A stretch of 64,000 nucleotides of DNA from Drosophila miranda (Eukaryota; Arthropoda; Insecta; Diptera; Drosophilidae). The stretch is from the NCBI RefSeq assembly GCF_003369915.1, contig NC_046677.1:26244913-26308912 (forward strand). The letters run 5' to 3'. How positions within the stretch are numbered: position 1 is the first letter of the stretch; each line of letters begins with the position of its first letter. The position numbers and the translations under genes were made by a program. The notes under the pieces were generated by a model. The model saw only the letters and a list, made by a program, of their open reading frames with translations. It ran no database searches and was not told the origin of the DNA. Below are positions 31,714-46,380 of this stretch, one piece after another.

Positions 31714-33520
31714 GACACCGCGACCACCCCTGTCTCCGCTCCCTCCGCCGCATCGTGTGGCAATACGTATAATTGTTTGTTGCCTGCAAAAACATTTACG
31801 GCCGAAACAGTTGCTCTTTGTTCTGGCCTGATACGATACCCGACGGACCTCCGCCTCTGCCTGCGCGTCGTCCTGGGTCTGGCTCGCTATCGCCTTTGGT
31901 TTTAATTACATGAAATATTTAAACCGATTTCCCATAATTTTCAGTCTTCAGGGATTTAAATAGCAGTGGGCTACTGTCTCTGGGCCAGTTTATTGCCGGG
32001 TTTCATTAATGAAGGAGCGAACTGTTTCAAATTTTCAAAAGGTTTTTCAAAGGCTTAACATCGATAGCCATCAATTAACAAAGAGGCGCCAGCTCTGGCT
32101 TGAGGTATGTTTTTAGCCAAAATATCATTGTTGGAGGTTAACAAGGGTTCCTTATTGCCGAATGCGTGCTTTGAGATTCCCACGACCATAAACCCTAATA
32201 TCCCTAAGCGCAATGGGGTTTTATTTCATTGTTTAAGAGAGTAACAACATCTAGACGATAGTAGATATAAGGTATAAAGTAGATAGTAGGCATAATTATA
32301 CCAAAATAACACACGGTAAGAAATACACAGATAATCGCTACACTTCTTTATAATATTCATATCCTTAAACCTGACAGATCTGACAATCTAGATAGTAATA
32401 AATATGTACATATGAATATAGAATTGGTTTTGATATTCCAAATGCATTATATATTTCCCTGAATGCCAAATTTTGTCGTCGCCATCGCGTTTCCCTTCCA
32501 ATCTTTTTAACGGCATTTCCAATCAATACATTAATACGTACTTCAGGAAAAATCTCTGCTTTTCTGGATCGAAATCCCTTTTCTAACATTATAAGGGAAT
32601 TCTCATCCTATCAACCATTTCTGAATCTACAAGATTGCAATTCATGTTGGACTGCATATTAATAGATGGTGTATTTTTTTTGAAAATTTTTTTTTTGCAT
32701 TCTTTTGTATAATTTTTTTAATACTAAATGTTCGAAATTTTGAAAATTAAATTAATTCTGTTGCATGGTTTTTATAACCCTTCCATCGACGCCCATGCCC
32801 TTCATTCAACACAAAAAATACTCAAACGCGCTCTCATTTTCGCTCTTTCTCACTCACACACTTGCCAAAGCAACGCAGCTGAGAGAAACAACTCACACTC
32901 TCACTCAAATGTGAGAGACGACAACAAATAACATAGCTCACTCAACAGAGCCTGTTGATGGAATGAAAATATGTACATGTGTTTCCAGCGGCAAACTCTG
33001 TTAGTAACAGCAAAAATTTCAAAATTAAATAAACCGTGTAAAAGATCAGGTAATTTTACTTATTTTTATTTGTTATTCATGAATAAATGTTTTAAATTAT
33101 TAATTTATAATATTAAAAACAGTATTATTTATTTATTATATTAAATTTAGCGAAAGGTAAAGGCAAATGAAAAGTAAGGGCAAATTCAAATTAAAAATTT
33201 GATCTAGGAAATAAAACTGTAAGTAGAATTTATTTGACAATTATCAATTATGCCGTTATTGATTTCAATTTATATTCAGAAATATTTTTGAATATTATGT
33301 ATTAAAAAATGGAAAAGAGCTTAATCCTTTCCAACAAACTCAAAAAAAGTGCCTAAAACCTTCTCCACGACGGTATTTTCGCTGCTGGCCCACTGAAAAC
33401 AGCAGCAGCTGTTAATGTCAGCCGGAAGGCTGCTGCTTGTTTTGCCGCTTGCCACTTGCCGCTTTTTGCTTTTCGTTTCACTCTGTTTTTGAATCTTGCG
33501 CTGTTCGGAACGTTTTTCCA
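31714..33520. other. intergenic region with GAGA-like cluster
   Basis: No coding frame is supported. At about 32826-32920 there is a dense set of CTCTC/GAGAG and ACTCAC words (CGCTCTCATTTTCGCTCTTTC), typical of GAGA-factor-bound promoter-proximal DNA. 33010-33310 is very AT-rich. Confidence 0.4.
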
Positions 33521-33539
33521 CTCGCTACGGCGCTGCTCT

Positions 33540-34098
33540 GAGATAAAGGCACATTCCGAAGTTACGTCTTTCGTGAGCGTAGTATCTGTGTTGGTGTGTG
33601 AGTGTGTTAAAGTGTGCGAGTGACCAGCAACAACAGCAACAAAAACAACAGCGTGCAACAAGAGCGTTTGCCACTAATTAAATGCTAAAGTGTGGTGTCT
33701 GTCTGTCAATTGAATCGAAACGATACGACTTTTGATTGAATTAAAATACAAATTACACGAAAAAAAGTACAAAGTTAACAAAAGGAAAACAGCAGCAGCA
33801 ACACCAATTCCAATTAACGGTAATTAAGCCGGTGAGCCCGCGATAATTTTTCCTACACATTCCTCCTTGTGCGAGGAAGTCGAAGTGGCAAAAGATTGTA
33901 TTTTTTACACACACACACTCTTTTATTTCGGGGATAATTAAAACCGAGAGTGGAGTGGAGTGCCGCCGTGTGTGTGTCCCTCCTCCGTCCTTTGTGCAAA
34001 GGGAAACAATTTTCATTAAACCGGCGCGGCACTAAAAGGATTACCCACCCGTTCATCGTCATCAGGCTCCGCCGCAAAACCCCTGGCACCGAAAAGCG
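33540..34098 (+). other. candidate non-coding first exon of a large plus-strand gene
   Basis: The segment has the make-up of a fly 5' UTR (CAACAACAGCAACAAAAACAACAG near 33627, AACAGCAGCAGCAACACC near 33788) and ends at a strong splice donor, AAGCG/GTAAGT at 34098/34099. No coding exon follows nearby, so a long first intron would run right. A weaker donor (AACG/GTAATT) is at about 33820. Confidence 0.35.
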
Positions 34099-36568
34099 GT
34101 AAGTTTTGCCCCAGAATCCACCCACTCACTTCCGCTGCGACACGTTTCGCGCCACGTTTTGGGTCTTGCAACAGTTAAAAAGGGTTGAGCTGACCAGCCG
34201 TTCGCAGGGTCAACATGCTTTTGTTGAGGTTAAACTGTGCCCTGAGCCGGAATTACAAACCCATCCGCCCAGCCAGCCAGTGAATCCCCAGCATTCCGAG
34301 ACCCATGCCAAACAATGAAACACACGCCAAACTTTTCGGCAATAAAACGAAATTGTTTTGAATTATTGAGATCTGAGAGTGGGAGTCGGGGACTGGGACA
34401 GGGACGGGGACGGCAACCCTGTAACCGGATGGTCCTTTTTCAGGGGTTTTCTTAATGCCAGTGTATGTATTTTATATTTTTTGTTGAAATATAATTTATT
34501 TTTCGGCGCATTTATGTGCGAGCCGATCCCAACCGCAGGTCCCACGGAAAAGGACTCTTATAGGTGTCTGGGGGCATTAACAGTTAACATGTTTTGCGGT
34601 ATTTGATTGGTGCCAAGTCTTTTTATCAGCCCATAAAACGAAAGGCGGCCAACAAGCACCAAGTGTCTGCCACAATTTCGGGGCATATGTTTGCTCTTCG
34701 GGTTATGTGGTGGGGTGTGGCTGAAGTGGTGGGGATTTGCTTTGAGTGGGGTTTTCGCAAATTGGAGAAAGGTTTTATAGAGTTCAACGGGGTAACGACC
34801 AGTTTATCAATTCTGTATGGGGGCTGCCTCAGTCGCAGCCCCGATAAGAGCTTTTTATTTTATGCAAAATCGCTTTGTGTCAATGCACTGAAAAAACAAC
34901 ATTGAATATATCCAATGGAGACATGTTGCGAGTGTTATTGAACTGACAGAAGGATGGATAACTTAAGGTCACTTTTGATTAAGAACTCTGGGAAGAATCC
35001 TGTATGTGACACTTTGAGTTCCAGTTCAAAATGATCAATCTATTCGATTCTGGAAGAATACCTCTTTTAGGGAGAAAAGACTTTCTAGATCCACACATTC
35101 CAATCTTGCTTCGTAGGATCTCCAGAGCACTCTTACAGAACGATCAAACTTGGGAGTTCTCTAGAGCTATTTTTCCTCGGTTTCTGTTGGTGAAAAATTC
35201 ATCCCTTTTCTTAGCTTAGTCATGAAATTCTCCATATCGAATGGTTAATCAAATTTAAAGTTTTGGTTGTTCCATATTTGTTCAGTTAAATCTCAGAGCT
35301 CTCCACATAGTTTCACCATATTTTTCCCTAGTTTGCCAAGAATCCCAAACAACTGATATAACGCATTGCAAACAAAGCCGCATTTTAATTCGGATTCAAA
35401 CCTCTTCATAACTCTTCAAATAGCATACACCAAAACACCATCAATATTCACATTAGTGCCATAAATTTGACAAAAACCCAAGACAATTGCAATCTTCAAT
35501 AAACATTGAGATTCATTTACAGCCAAGAGCACCTAATTTCTGAACCAAGTCTGCAGCGGCTCTGTGGTTATTGGCCGGGCCCATTCAGCCTCAGCAGCTA
35601 GCATTCGAGAGCCCTGTGCGGCTAATTAATTTCCATTCAGCCAAATGGAAATACGTTAACCATAGAATGCCGCAAATTAATTTCTAGACTGAATGAGATG
35701 GAAACAAAGGTGGGGGAGGGAGGGAAACATACAGACAGATGCTGAACAGACGGCAGCAGTCCTCTGTCTGTCAGGAGTTGCGGGATACAGTGTGTTTCGA
35801 AAGTATATACCTATGTATTTGTAACTACTGCTCTTTGGTTCTTATTCCTGGACTAAACTTCATTGATATCCAAAAGCAATCATAAATATTTGGAGCTTAA
35901 AAGGTATCAATAGCCCCCAAAACAAACCATATTTCAAGTCAAATAGCTTGATAATAGAACTACGTTAATTCGATAACTGGTCGTGCGCGAGAATTTATTT
36001 TAGTTTTACTTTTATAACTGCTTTGAGGCCCAACATTTTGTTGGTAGTACATGCATTATTCTATGAAGTATGCGTAAAATGCAGAGATCAATTGTAAACA
36101 TATGTGAGAACTCTTTTTGTATCCAACAATTTCGACACATTCCAATTCTAGAAATCCCTATAAACTATCCATAAAGTCAGTTACAGCTTACTGGGAAGTG
36201 TCAATCGAATCGTGATCTTTACTTCAATACGTTTGGTATATGACGATATGTCCTTCAAGGACCCAATAAAAAAATATATGATGTCTATTTATTTAGTTGA
36301 AGGAACGTTAAGGAACATCGTTGATCGGATCTAGCGACAAATTGCATAAAATAAAAAATCTTCATATTATAACTTCTTCTGTGTTTCATATTTTGATTTT
36401 ATTCGAGGACCAGGTTTTCAATAGTGCATATTATTCGAGGAGTGATAATCTTCAACCATAAATGAAAGATCTATAAAGTTATCATTCCCTATACTTCTGA
36501 AACACACTGTACACACTATATTGGATTTATCTGTGGGTAATATAAATTCCTTAAGGTCTCCCTAGCAT

Positions 36569-36591
36569 TCTCTCTCTCTCTCTCTCTCTCT
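36569..36591. repeat. (TC)n microsatellite
   Basis: About eleven TC units in the long non-coding region. Confidence 0.85.
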
Positions 36592-36686
36592 ATCTGTGGC
36601 AACCATTTTTATTTGTGGTCAGGCTATTTCGGTTTATTGTAATTTTTTATGTTCCAGCTATGGTTCTGTTGTTTGGCTTCATAACC

Positions 36687-36714
36687 AGCGACTAGCGACT
36701 AGCGACTGGCGACT
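36687..36714. repeat. 9-bp tandem repeat
   Basis: Three copies of AGCGACTAG-like units, the last with one change. Confidence 0.75.
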
Positions 36715-39700
36715 TCGACCTAAAATATAGTCTGTATATAAATGTACAAATATATATGTATATAAATGTGTAAGTGATTCTATTGTTCCTCTTGTACTTT
36801 GGACATTTCCCAAGGCCTGAAAGCAGACACACACTTTCGCTTTTCATTGTTTCTGTGTGTCTGTTGGGGCTTTTCCTGCCCCAAAAGAAAATAAAGGAAA
36901 AGGCAGGGAAAATGTTTGCTTATCTCTTTGCCTACACATTTTTATGTGTGTTTTGCTTTGTTTTCCCCCACACCCCGCGCTGCTGCTGATGGGTGTCGAG
37001 GCTTGAGAGGATTCGCTCTTTTCCGGATAATCATCAGCATGCACGGCCAGGCACCGCCATCCACCAGCAGCAGCCTCCATTCTCCATTGCCCCATCCTTG
37101 TGCCACATGGCTCCTCCACCAAGTTCAGGCGAAAGCGAAAGCAGATGGAAACCCGGGTCGGGCGGGGGTCACCATAAAAATGGAAAATTGTTCTACAGTG
37201 GAAACTTTGTCGTAGGCACAGACTGCGACATCGACTACGTCTTCGAATTATGCCAGATTGGTTTTTATTTAAATTAGTTTTAGATTCCTTTGGGTTTGGG
37301 TTGGGCTCTCTTTTTCTTCAATGCTCACTCAAGTGTTAAAACAGAGACTGGCAAAGGACACAGAAATTGATTTTAGTGCAAAAAAAAAAAAAATATCCAT
37401 ACTCGTAGAAGAATGTGCGAAGGCGGCGGCGGCTTCCCTTTTATAGCCAGCTCAGCTGTCCCTTGACCAAAAACGGGTTCCTAAGAAAACTGCCTCTGCC
37501 ACTGCTTTGAATAAATAAACAACAAAATGTACAACGAATCAGATTTCAGTCCCTCTACTATCGATGACAAATTGCACATAATTTCTGCCGTCTGCTGAGC
37601 AAATGTTTTTCGAAAACTGCACGGATTGTGGATTTCTTATTTATTTATGTGTCTATTCCAAGTGTCGGAACAGCCTTTGTCACAAGAAACTGCTAGAAAG
37701 TAATAACGACAGTTTATTAAAAGCCAATTGAGATCCATTTCAGAGATATGAGAGAACGGATATCCCGGCACCCGTCATGCATGTTCGCAAAACTTTGCCC
37801 AAAAGAAAACAAAACTCTTGATTGTTCGGCAAAAACTTTTGCTGTTAACCTTTTCGGTTGACCTGAAGCCACATCTCCTCTTCCTCATCAGCATAATCCC
37901 CATGGGGAGGAGGGGAGCAAAAACAAACTTTCCCATGAGCCCAAAGAGAGATATATATCCCCCAGAAATTCGTTGTATCATTTATCACAACTTGCACTCC
38001 CAAATATATCGTTTTACAAGGCAAAGGCAGAGGCAACGGCAAAGCCAAAAGAAAAGTGAAATGAATTATGTGGAAGGTGATGAAGTTATCATCGAGCTAT
38101 CATGACTATACAGTCGCAAGGTGTTCGGCTTGTCAATGGGATTGATTATTCAAATGAAAGGCGGGAAATCGTAGATAGCGCATGGTATAGAGGCGCCAAG
38201 TTTTGTTGAGGGGTTGGGTGCTGGCCAAACAAATGCCAATTAATAATAAATGAATTTTCAAAGTGATGGCTGAGGGTGCAGCCGACATACAGAAGGAGAG
38301 GGAGAGGGAAAGAGAGAGATGGTGTTATGAAATTTCCTATTGAAAGTGCGATTGAAATTTGAAGATAGGAACTGGTTATGTCTTTGCGGGATTAAGGAGC
38401 AGTTTTTGTGGCATTTAATGAACTGAAAATTCGGGGATAGAAGATGATATTTGGCAAATGCATAAATTCATGGACTAGTTTTTACATATTTCTCCTTCTC
38501 CTTCACACTTTTCACTAAGGAAAGGGTAGTCATATCCTATTTCAAGCCCATTGAAATCATTTCTGAACCCAACTACAAGTGATCTACTTGTAGACCAGAA
38601 ATCACCATCAATCCCCGATCAAACTAAACCACTCTTTCGCACCATTCACCATCAAAAACCGCAAAAAAGACTTTTAAAATAACACAATCTCCTGCCAAAA
38701 GCAATCCCAATGGCCAAACAAACTAAACTTTTTTTTTGTCGACTGAAACTTGTTAATAAGCAATTTCTAAGCAGAGTTTTTTTGGGTCTTTTGATTGTTA
38801 TGTCTTCACCATTCCTACTTTATCATATCTTTTTCATTTCTTGTCGTTCTCTAGCATTCCAATAAACAGCTTTGGTTGGGTTTTTACGTGTTCTGTACGG
38901 TTCTGTTCATTTTCATTCTTTCACAAGCATGAGCTAGTATTATGGTTGGTGGTGACCCATTTCGTGCGGAATATTAAGTGTGATTTCCAATTACCAAATT
39001 ACTGACCTCAAAAGCGATTACTAAACATGCTATAACCACTCTATACAGTAGGAAAGTACATTATCAGCAGAAAGAACTGTTGGAACCCCAAGAATAGAGA
39101 CAGAACTACATCGAAACCGTATCAATATCAATGAAGGTGTGAGTGTGGGTCTAAGATATGTTATCTGCCAACCCATTCCATTCATCCACATTTCCATAGC
39201 TAACATTTGATGCGTAGCAATTCAAAGAAATCGCTATCGATTAATTTCAGTCCTCCTATAGCATATACCTAGCGAGTATTTGTATATTTTTGGTTCTGTG
39301 CTAGAATTATGAGCTCATCAATGGCCGGGACAGGTTGAATACTGTGCTTTATTTATATAGATTTATCAGTGAAATATATTTACCATACATGTATTTGTTC
39401 TCTATCCCCTTCTTGCCTTTTTTTACCATTTGTTGAGGCAGTCAGTTGTTGACTCTTTCGCTGACTCAACGCTGAGTCTGAATCTTTCCTTATTGTTCTT
39501 TTCCGCTGGTTCTGATTCTGACTTCGTTTTATCATTTTGATGTCATCGAGCGGGTTTTTGTGGCCATAAAAAATCGCTCTTACGGTGTTTTCATTTCTTT
39601 TTCTTAAACCTTTTGATTCTTTTTTAAACCTTTTTCTTTTACTTTTTGTGTGGCACATTTATTCTCTTCTTGCCAGCCTTATTCCTGTTGTTTGATTTAT

Positions 39701-42700
39701 TCGCTGCAGCGTCATCTGCTCGTACCATAATTTTAATTAAAAATCGCTTAAAATCCTTTCCAAATTGTTTTCGAAAAAAACTTTTGTGGGACAGATAGAA
39801 AGAGGTATAGGTGGAGGCTTGGAGGTGGGGAGGGAGGGCACGAGGTGACTGAGTGTCAACACGTGCCAAATTGTTTGTGTGCTCTTGTTCGTATCTGTAG
39901 GAAGTTTTTTCGGAAAACTTTTTCACTTCCACGCAAAGTCGAAAGCTGAAGTTGCAGAATACCCGAAAGTATCTGCAAGATAAAAAACCTTCGCCACGCT
40001 GAAATTTAAAGTAGAAGTTGAAGTTTTATGCGCCATGCCATGCAGTTCTTCCTTCTTTATCTTGCTCGTATTGTTGCCTGTTTTTTGTTTGGTTTGTTGT
40101 TGCGTGACACTCTGCCGCATTAGCATTAACAAATAGAGAGAGACAGGGACAGAAACAGAGACAGAGACAGACGGACAAATTCCATAATTGCCCAGGTATG
40201 GGCCTCAGGGGGCTCTACGGGCAGGGCGGACAATTGTTTGAGGTTTTGGGGTTTGCCTCATTCATGCCTTCATCCCTCTCACTTTTACAGGGCGACTGGT
40301 GTTCGGGCTGATGGCTGTTGGGGGTGCGTCACCATGGCGTATGATGAATTTAACGCACGTGCATGTCACACGTCACTGTGGTTCGCTGTTGTTTCGCTCG
40401 CATCGTTGTTGTACTTATTGTTTCAGTGGTTGTTCTTGTTGCCGGTTGTTATAATATTGTTATCCTGTCAGGTTTCGCTGATGGCGTTGTCGTTGTCGTT
40501 GACAACATGCTGCACGTTTTCCCTGGGTTCTTGCCCCCTTTTGATATCCTTACAATTAATTGAGCAAATTAATTTTGTCATTGAGCTGGTTACTTACCGG
40601 AAAAGGGTTAAGGATTTGCTTAATATTGAGTTAAATGAGCTTTCTAATGCATTCTGCCGGCTGGAAACATTGGAGCGAGTTCCAGAAAGTGATTTTTAGT
40701 GTGAATTTGAAACTGAAGTTATTATTGGGATGAATGTCTCGGAGGAATAGTCTCAAAGAATATATATCCATATATTCCTAGAGTGCAAAATATAATCCAG
40801 AATCCTAGACAACTCCATGTCGCTATTTTATTAGTAAATTACTTAATCGTTAGGGTATTCCACATTCACTGACAAAATCCAAGTCCTTTCTCCAACCAAA
40901 TCCCAGCTGTACTTGTATTTTTTCGCGTTGTACTTCCTGCTGTTTGTTCGTGCATATTTCAATCAAATTTGTTGTAGCGGTTGCTGTTGCTGCCCCGCGG
41001 CTTGCAGAGAGACAAATGCATGAATTATCATACGCACCGTTGACCCAAATTTTTTAAACCAAACCCGAAACACCCTTGAACGAGAGACACAAAAGAAGAG
41101 CGAACGAACGAACTCAAATGGTGAGGAAGGCAGCAGCAGGCAGAGAACAGTCATTCCGAAATAATATATTTGGCAGCACGTGCCATGGGGAAAAGAGAGA
41201 GGCAAAGAGATAGAGAGGGACACGACAGGGTTGCCATTCATTATGCTTAGTTTTTGGGGCGCGGCTGTGTCCTCCTCTGTATTGTGGCGGGGCCCCTCAT
41301 GAATTGGGTCAGTCCGTCCTAGGGTTTCTCTTGCAGTTTTCTGTATATATACCTACTATATATAGCATAATGGAATGCCATTTTGCAACGAGTTAGTTTC
41401 ATATTTTCATCTAAGCTGCCGCTCGAGGGCATGCCCCATTCTCACTAACCCGTTCACCGATTCACCCATTCTCTCCCATTCTCGTTCTCTGTCCTCTGTC
41501 TTTCCTCATTAGAGGACAAAGCGTGACTTTCCCTCTGCCCGGCCACTTGAGTCTGCTTTTAGGCGCTTCGGCTAATTATGAGGAAAAATTCTTGCAACAT
41601 CTGCAGTGGCAGTGGCAGTGTCGGCACCACTTCCCCCAGTTTGCTAGATATATCCTCTACAGGAAGCCAAGTGCTGGCAAGTGCGAAGAGAGCTCTGAGG
41701 ATGCATTTTATTTACGACAAAGTGAGCTTGCCGCCAGCTGTGTGCCACAGCATTTGATGGGTATGTGGCAAGGAAAGGGCAGGAGCTCGATGCGAGTGTT
41801 GAGTTGTCAGGAAAATGAGAATTTATATACAAGTTTACCAAGGCATTTTTAATATCCATTGAAGGTACCCGTATGTACCGAAAAGTAAGTATTTTCTGCG
41901 CCCCGCCAAAGGCTGTGTATATTGTTGTTTGATTCTGGGAACGACTCAGCTGTCCAAGGCAATGAAGGACAGACGAAGCCGAGCGGGCAGCAGAGCCGAA
42001 GGATGGACCAAGGGTAATTGAAGTCCTAGTATGATTTATTTTCTATAAACTACTTCCCTATTTCTCTGGATCTAAAGCTCTGCAATGCTCTAGAAAATCA
42101 GGGAAATTTATGTTCATTAAACTTACATAAGCCATGGAAGTTCTTTTGGCATTTCAGAACTGCTTTCCATTCCATATATCTCCCATCTTTACATATCAAA
42201 GAACCAAAGTACTCGTACTATGAGCCACATTTCCCATTTTGGGCCAAAGACCCAATGGAAAGTTGATTACTTGAGCAGCTCTAAATGCCTTGTCTTGTCT
42301 AATTTCTGGTCTTTTGTTGTAGCGATTTTGACAGCTCTCTTGGCCATAAAAGGCAAAGCAATGAGACTTACATAATCCGCGCCAGCCAGCCATTGAGCAT
42401 TTCTCGCATATGGCGCTGCGGCTGCCGGCCTGCCGGCCTGCCCCATTGTTTCTCTGTCATTATTAATCCAATTAGTAGTTGTAATAGAACAGGCCCAGGC
42501 CGCGGCCCGACACCCAGTCGCAGCTCTCAGCGGGGCAAGGCGACGTCTACGAGAGTGGAAAGTCGGTATCGGTCGACTTGGTTGCACAACGCAAAAAAAC
42601 GTGCCCCAAAGGAAATTAGGTCGCTGTTGTGGCACGAGACCGCGAAGGCGAGAATCGGAACCGATTTGGAAAAAAGGCAACAGAAGCTGTAAGGCAATAT

Positions 42701-45700
42701 GTCAGGGGTAAGCTGCTTAACAGCCGGCACTGTCTCTCTCTCTTGCTTACCCTCTGTCTCTGAGTGTCTGTCGATGTTAATGATGTTGGATGATGACATA
42801 AGCGGGCAACGTGCATCCAACTTGCCCCCAACTGCACTGCGCTCCAAAGTCTTGGAAAAAAGGTCAAGTTCAAGTAAAATTAAGCACAGGTTTGTAGATA
42901 GAGATAGAGTTTCAGTTATGTGAGTATCTGGCTAAGCGGTTTATAAGCGGTTTATCAACTAGAAGATGGTTTGTGCCCCACATTGGAATTTTTTAAGTGT
43001 TTTTTTTTTAGGCACATACAGAGGATGTTGATCAGATAATTACAAATAAGATAGAGAAGGCTTATTTTTCCCTTTATGAAGCTACCATAGGACCGATTGT
43101 CCGAAAATCTTCTTTGTGTCTAAAGATATTTGTGCTAAAAGTTCAAAAGAATCAACATTGAAATACTATATCCCATGCCTGGCAGAACAAATAATCTGTC
43201 GAAACAACTATCTTTTATTGCTTCTGTAGATACTTCTGTAGTCTCAGCCAAACCAAAAGGAACGTTAAATTTTTGGCAGCATCTAAAAGGTATCTGCAAG
43301 GCTGTCAGCTCCAAATCTAGCCTCGTGCTTTAGAGTATTTTCCTTTTAAATGAGTACTACGACTACAATTGCCTTTATTGACGTCTGTTTATTTATAGTT
43401 TAATTATTTACTTGACTGAAGTCCCCCTGTATTTAGACAAGTGTTCTGCCACTTTTCATGAATTTGCCCTAAATGAGCGGCAATTGTGCGAGACGTTCAT
43501 GGGGTTAATGATTGTATGAGTGTTTCGGGCATTCTCTGCGTTTTATCGACTGCTGACGGAACGTGCCTCAAGACTGATGTTTATAAGAAACAAGTAATTC
43601 TAGCAGTTGTTTTATTGCGAGCTTTGCATTGGAGCGTGCGATAAGGTTTGCTAGGGAAAATCCCTTTAAAATAAAAACGGGATAGTATGGAGATTTTTTG
43701 TGGTTTTGTTTTGTGCTACTCTGGGGAATAAAGTATATTTTCAGTTGGGAATTCGTGCTGAGCAATTCTCCATCTTTAATCAACTCAAAAGATTGCACAG
43801 CTGCAAATTTTAATTCTCAAGAATTCAGACGGAGTATTTTAATTCCATTTTGTATCAATCAACGACCAATTTGAGATCCTCTCCTACCTACCCCCATAGA
43901 TTGTTTGACTTATTCCCAACATATTTACGTGTACTCCAAAGTGTGATATGTTCCTTCTGTATCATATCTTTAAGCAAATACGGGTACACTCTCTACAAAC
44001 TGTGAAATGTGCTACCTGCTCAACATTTTTCAATATTTACATACAATTCCCAGGCAAACATCAATCGCATTTTGGTGGCTCAAAAATGTGTGTTAACCTC
44101 TGACACTTTTCCTTGGGCCTAAGCTGATTTAGAAACGCAAACAGCATGGAAGAGACCCGAGACCCGTGACTAATCGCTTCAGAATGCACTCGATGGAAAT
44201 GTAACCACAGCACAGACGAGACGTGGCCCAAGACCTCACAGATATGAGAAATATTAATCACCAGAGAACAGAAAAGTGGACAAGGAACGAATACATAAAA
44301 AAGAGAGGCCAAAGATTTCAGATAGAGCTCATAGAGAACCGAACCCCACTCGCACTCGGTACTCAAGCGATTGTGCGGTCATGAAAGTGGAAAGAGGAGA
44401 AATTCCTGCACATAAAAGTGCTTTCATATGTACATGAGCCATTGGCATTGATTGAAGCACACTCATCCCACACACACTGGCACTCTCCGGGCACCCAATC
44501 CCAGTCCCAATCCCATTCCCATCTACGAGTACATCTGCAGGCATTATTTGCATAAGTTGTTGAACTTTAGATAAACGCTCCATCCAGTCGTATGTCGGCT
44601 GTCGAGTGTCGAGTGTCAAACTATCTTCTACGACCCTTCCAGGCTGGGTATAGGTTGTACCCAGGAAAGTGCCACAAAGCGAGAGTTTTAATTTAGCTTC
44701 GCCTGGAGCTCAGCTCTCTCACTCTCTACCTCTCTCAAGTGGCAGAGCTGTGCTGTGCCATTGGGTGCCAGCCGAAACCATCGATAGAGTTATTGCCTCG
44801 GATAGATCCATTTTGATTTGCATAAATTGCCTCGGGGGTGGAGGGAGTACAACTTGTTCCAAACTTTTTCCTGACCTAACAAAACACTGCCACAAATTGC
44901 TTCAACCTGTGGCAAGCAGACAGATACCTCAAGCCTCGCCTGCGATTTCCTATAGAAACGTCAAAAATCCACACAAATTTTGTGTTTCAACACGAACGTG
45001 ATATTCATGAAAAAGTTGGGGTTAAGCAACAATTTTCTAGAAAAATATGAATAAAATGTCTAGATAAAAGCGTAATTTTTTGTGAGTCAGTTGTGGATAT
45101 ATTTGTATCTTTTCTTGGTAAATTTCCAACAATGTTTTTTTCTTTACTTTGATTCGATTTTTCCTCTAAAGATACACAAGAGAAATGTCGTATGGGTATT
45201 GCATATTATGACGAATGAATGAGAAGATACAAATACAATTTATGGGGAAATGAAAAGATATTTAATTAACATAAACCAGAAATAGTTGAAGTTTTTTGGT
45301 CAAATCTTTATCTAAACAATGAATGAAATGTGTAAAAAATAAAATATTTATACAAATCATTGAAGATTCTCAGTGTTCCTTATACACACAAAAATATCCC
45401 AAAACATTGCTTTTGTCGGCGACACTTCGAGTGAATTCATTGTTGTTGTTAGTCAGGCGACATTTTTCCTTGTATTTTACTTGTTTTTACTTTTTTGTCA
45501 ACATTTTCGAGGCTGTTAATGGTCCACAACGTTTGCTTCAATTCGCCGCCCCAACCTCCTCCAAAAACACCCATCAAAACAACCCACTTCCCCTCTTGAA
45601 AGAATACTGATAAGCAGTGAAGCAGCGATGAAAGCGGAACACAGACCAAACCCAAACGACATTATCATAATTGCTTATGCTTCATTACATATTTGCGGGC

Positions 45701-46350
45701 GAGTACGACTACATGGCGGTCATACAGATAGGCTTAAAGAGGGCTCCATGCCCCATGCCCCACCCCCAATCCCCTACTCAACGAAGCGAACCTAACCAAA
45801 CACGGTAGTCGTCGGCGAAGCAGCCGAAGCAGCATTTTGTCGACTCAGCTCCGAGTCAGAGACAGAGCCAGATACAGATACAGATACAGAGCCAGAGCCA
45901 TAGAGCCCTGGCAATCGGCTGAATCGAGCTGAAAAAAACATAATCATTGAATAAACAAGCTGATAAAACAAAAGCCACATAAATAAGCGCAAATATTTGA
46001 GACACTGAGAGCATACGGTCATGTGCCCACACATAATGGCAGACACAGATACAGATACGAGTACTCGTTCACAGATACAGATAGAGATCGCCAAAAGGCT
46101 TAGGATTCGGAATTGGAAGCCAAATCGGAGACTCGAACTGCGACTTCGACTGGAAGTCGGATCCAGACTGGAACCCCGCTTTTTAGTCGGTCAGGCTAAC
46201 GGTAACGGTTTATTGTATGTCCGGACTGAGGCACAGCTACGAGGCACACAACACGCCCAAGAAGGGCATGGTCTCCATAGACAAAAGAGCATCCATCCGC
46301 ATCTAAAAATCATCGCCATGTGTGTCCATTCGCTTTTTTCCCCATCTTTT

Positions 46351-46380
46351 TTTTGCTGTAGCTGTAGCTGTAGCTGTTGC
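46351..46380. repeat. (TGTAGC)n hexamer repeat
   Basis: Three to four copies of TGTAGC in the long non-coding region. Confidence 0.7.

Noticed and set aside
40238-40699. 153-codon hydrophobic frame
   Set aside because: T-rich intronic sequence (GTTGTT repeats) gives Leu/Val/Phe runs; no signal of a real membrane protein.
45860-46095. CAGATA-type repeats as a CRISPR-like or satellite array
   Set aside because: Short, irregular microsatellite without spacers or longer period.
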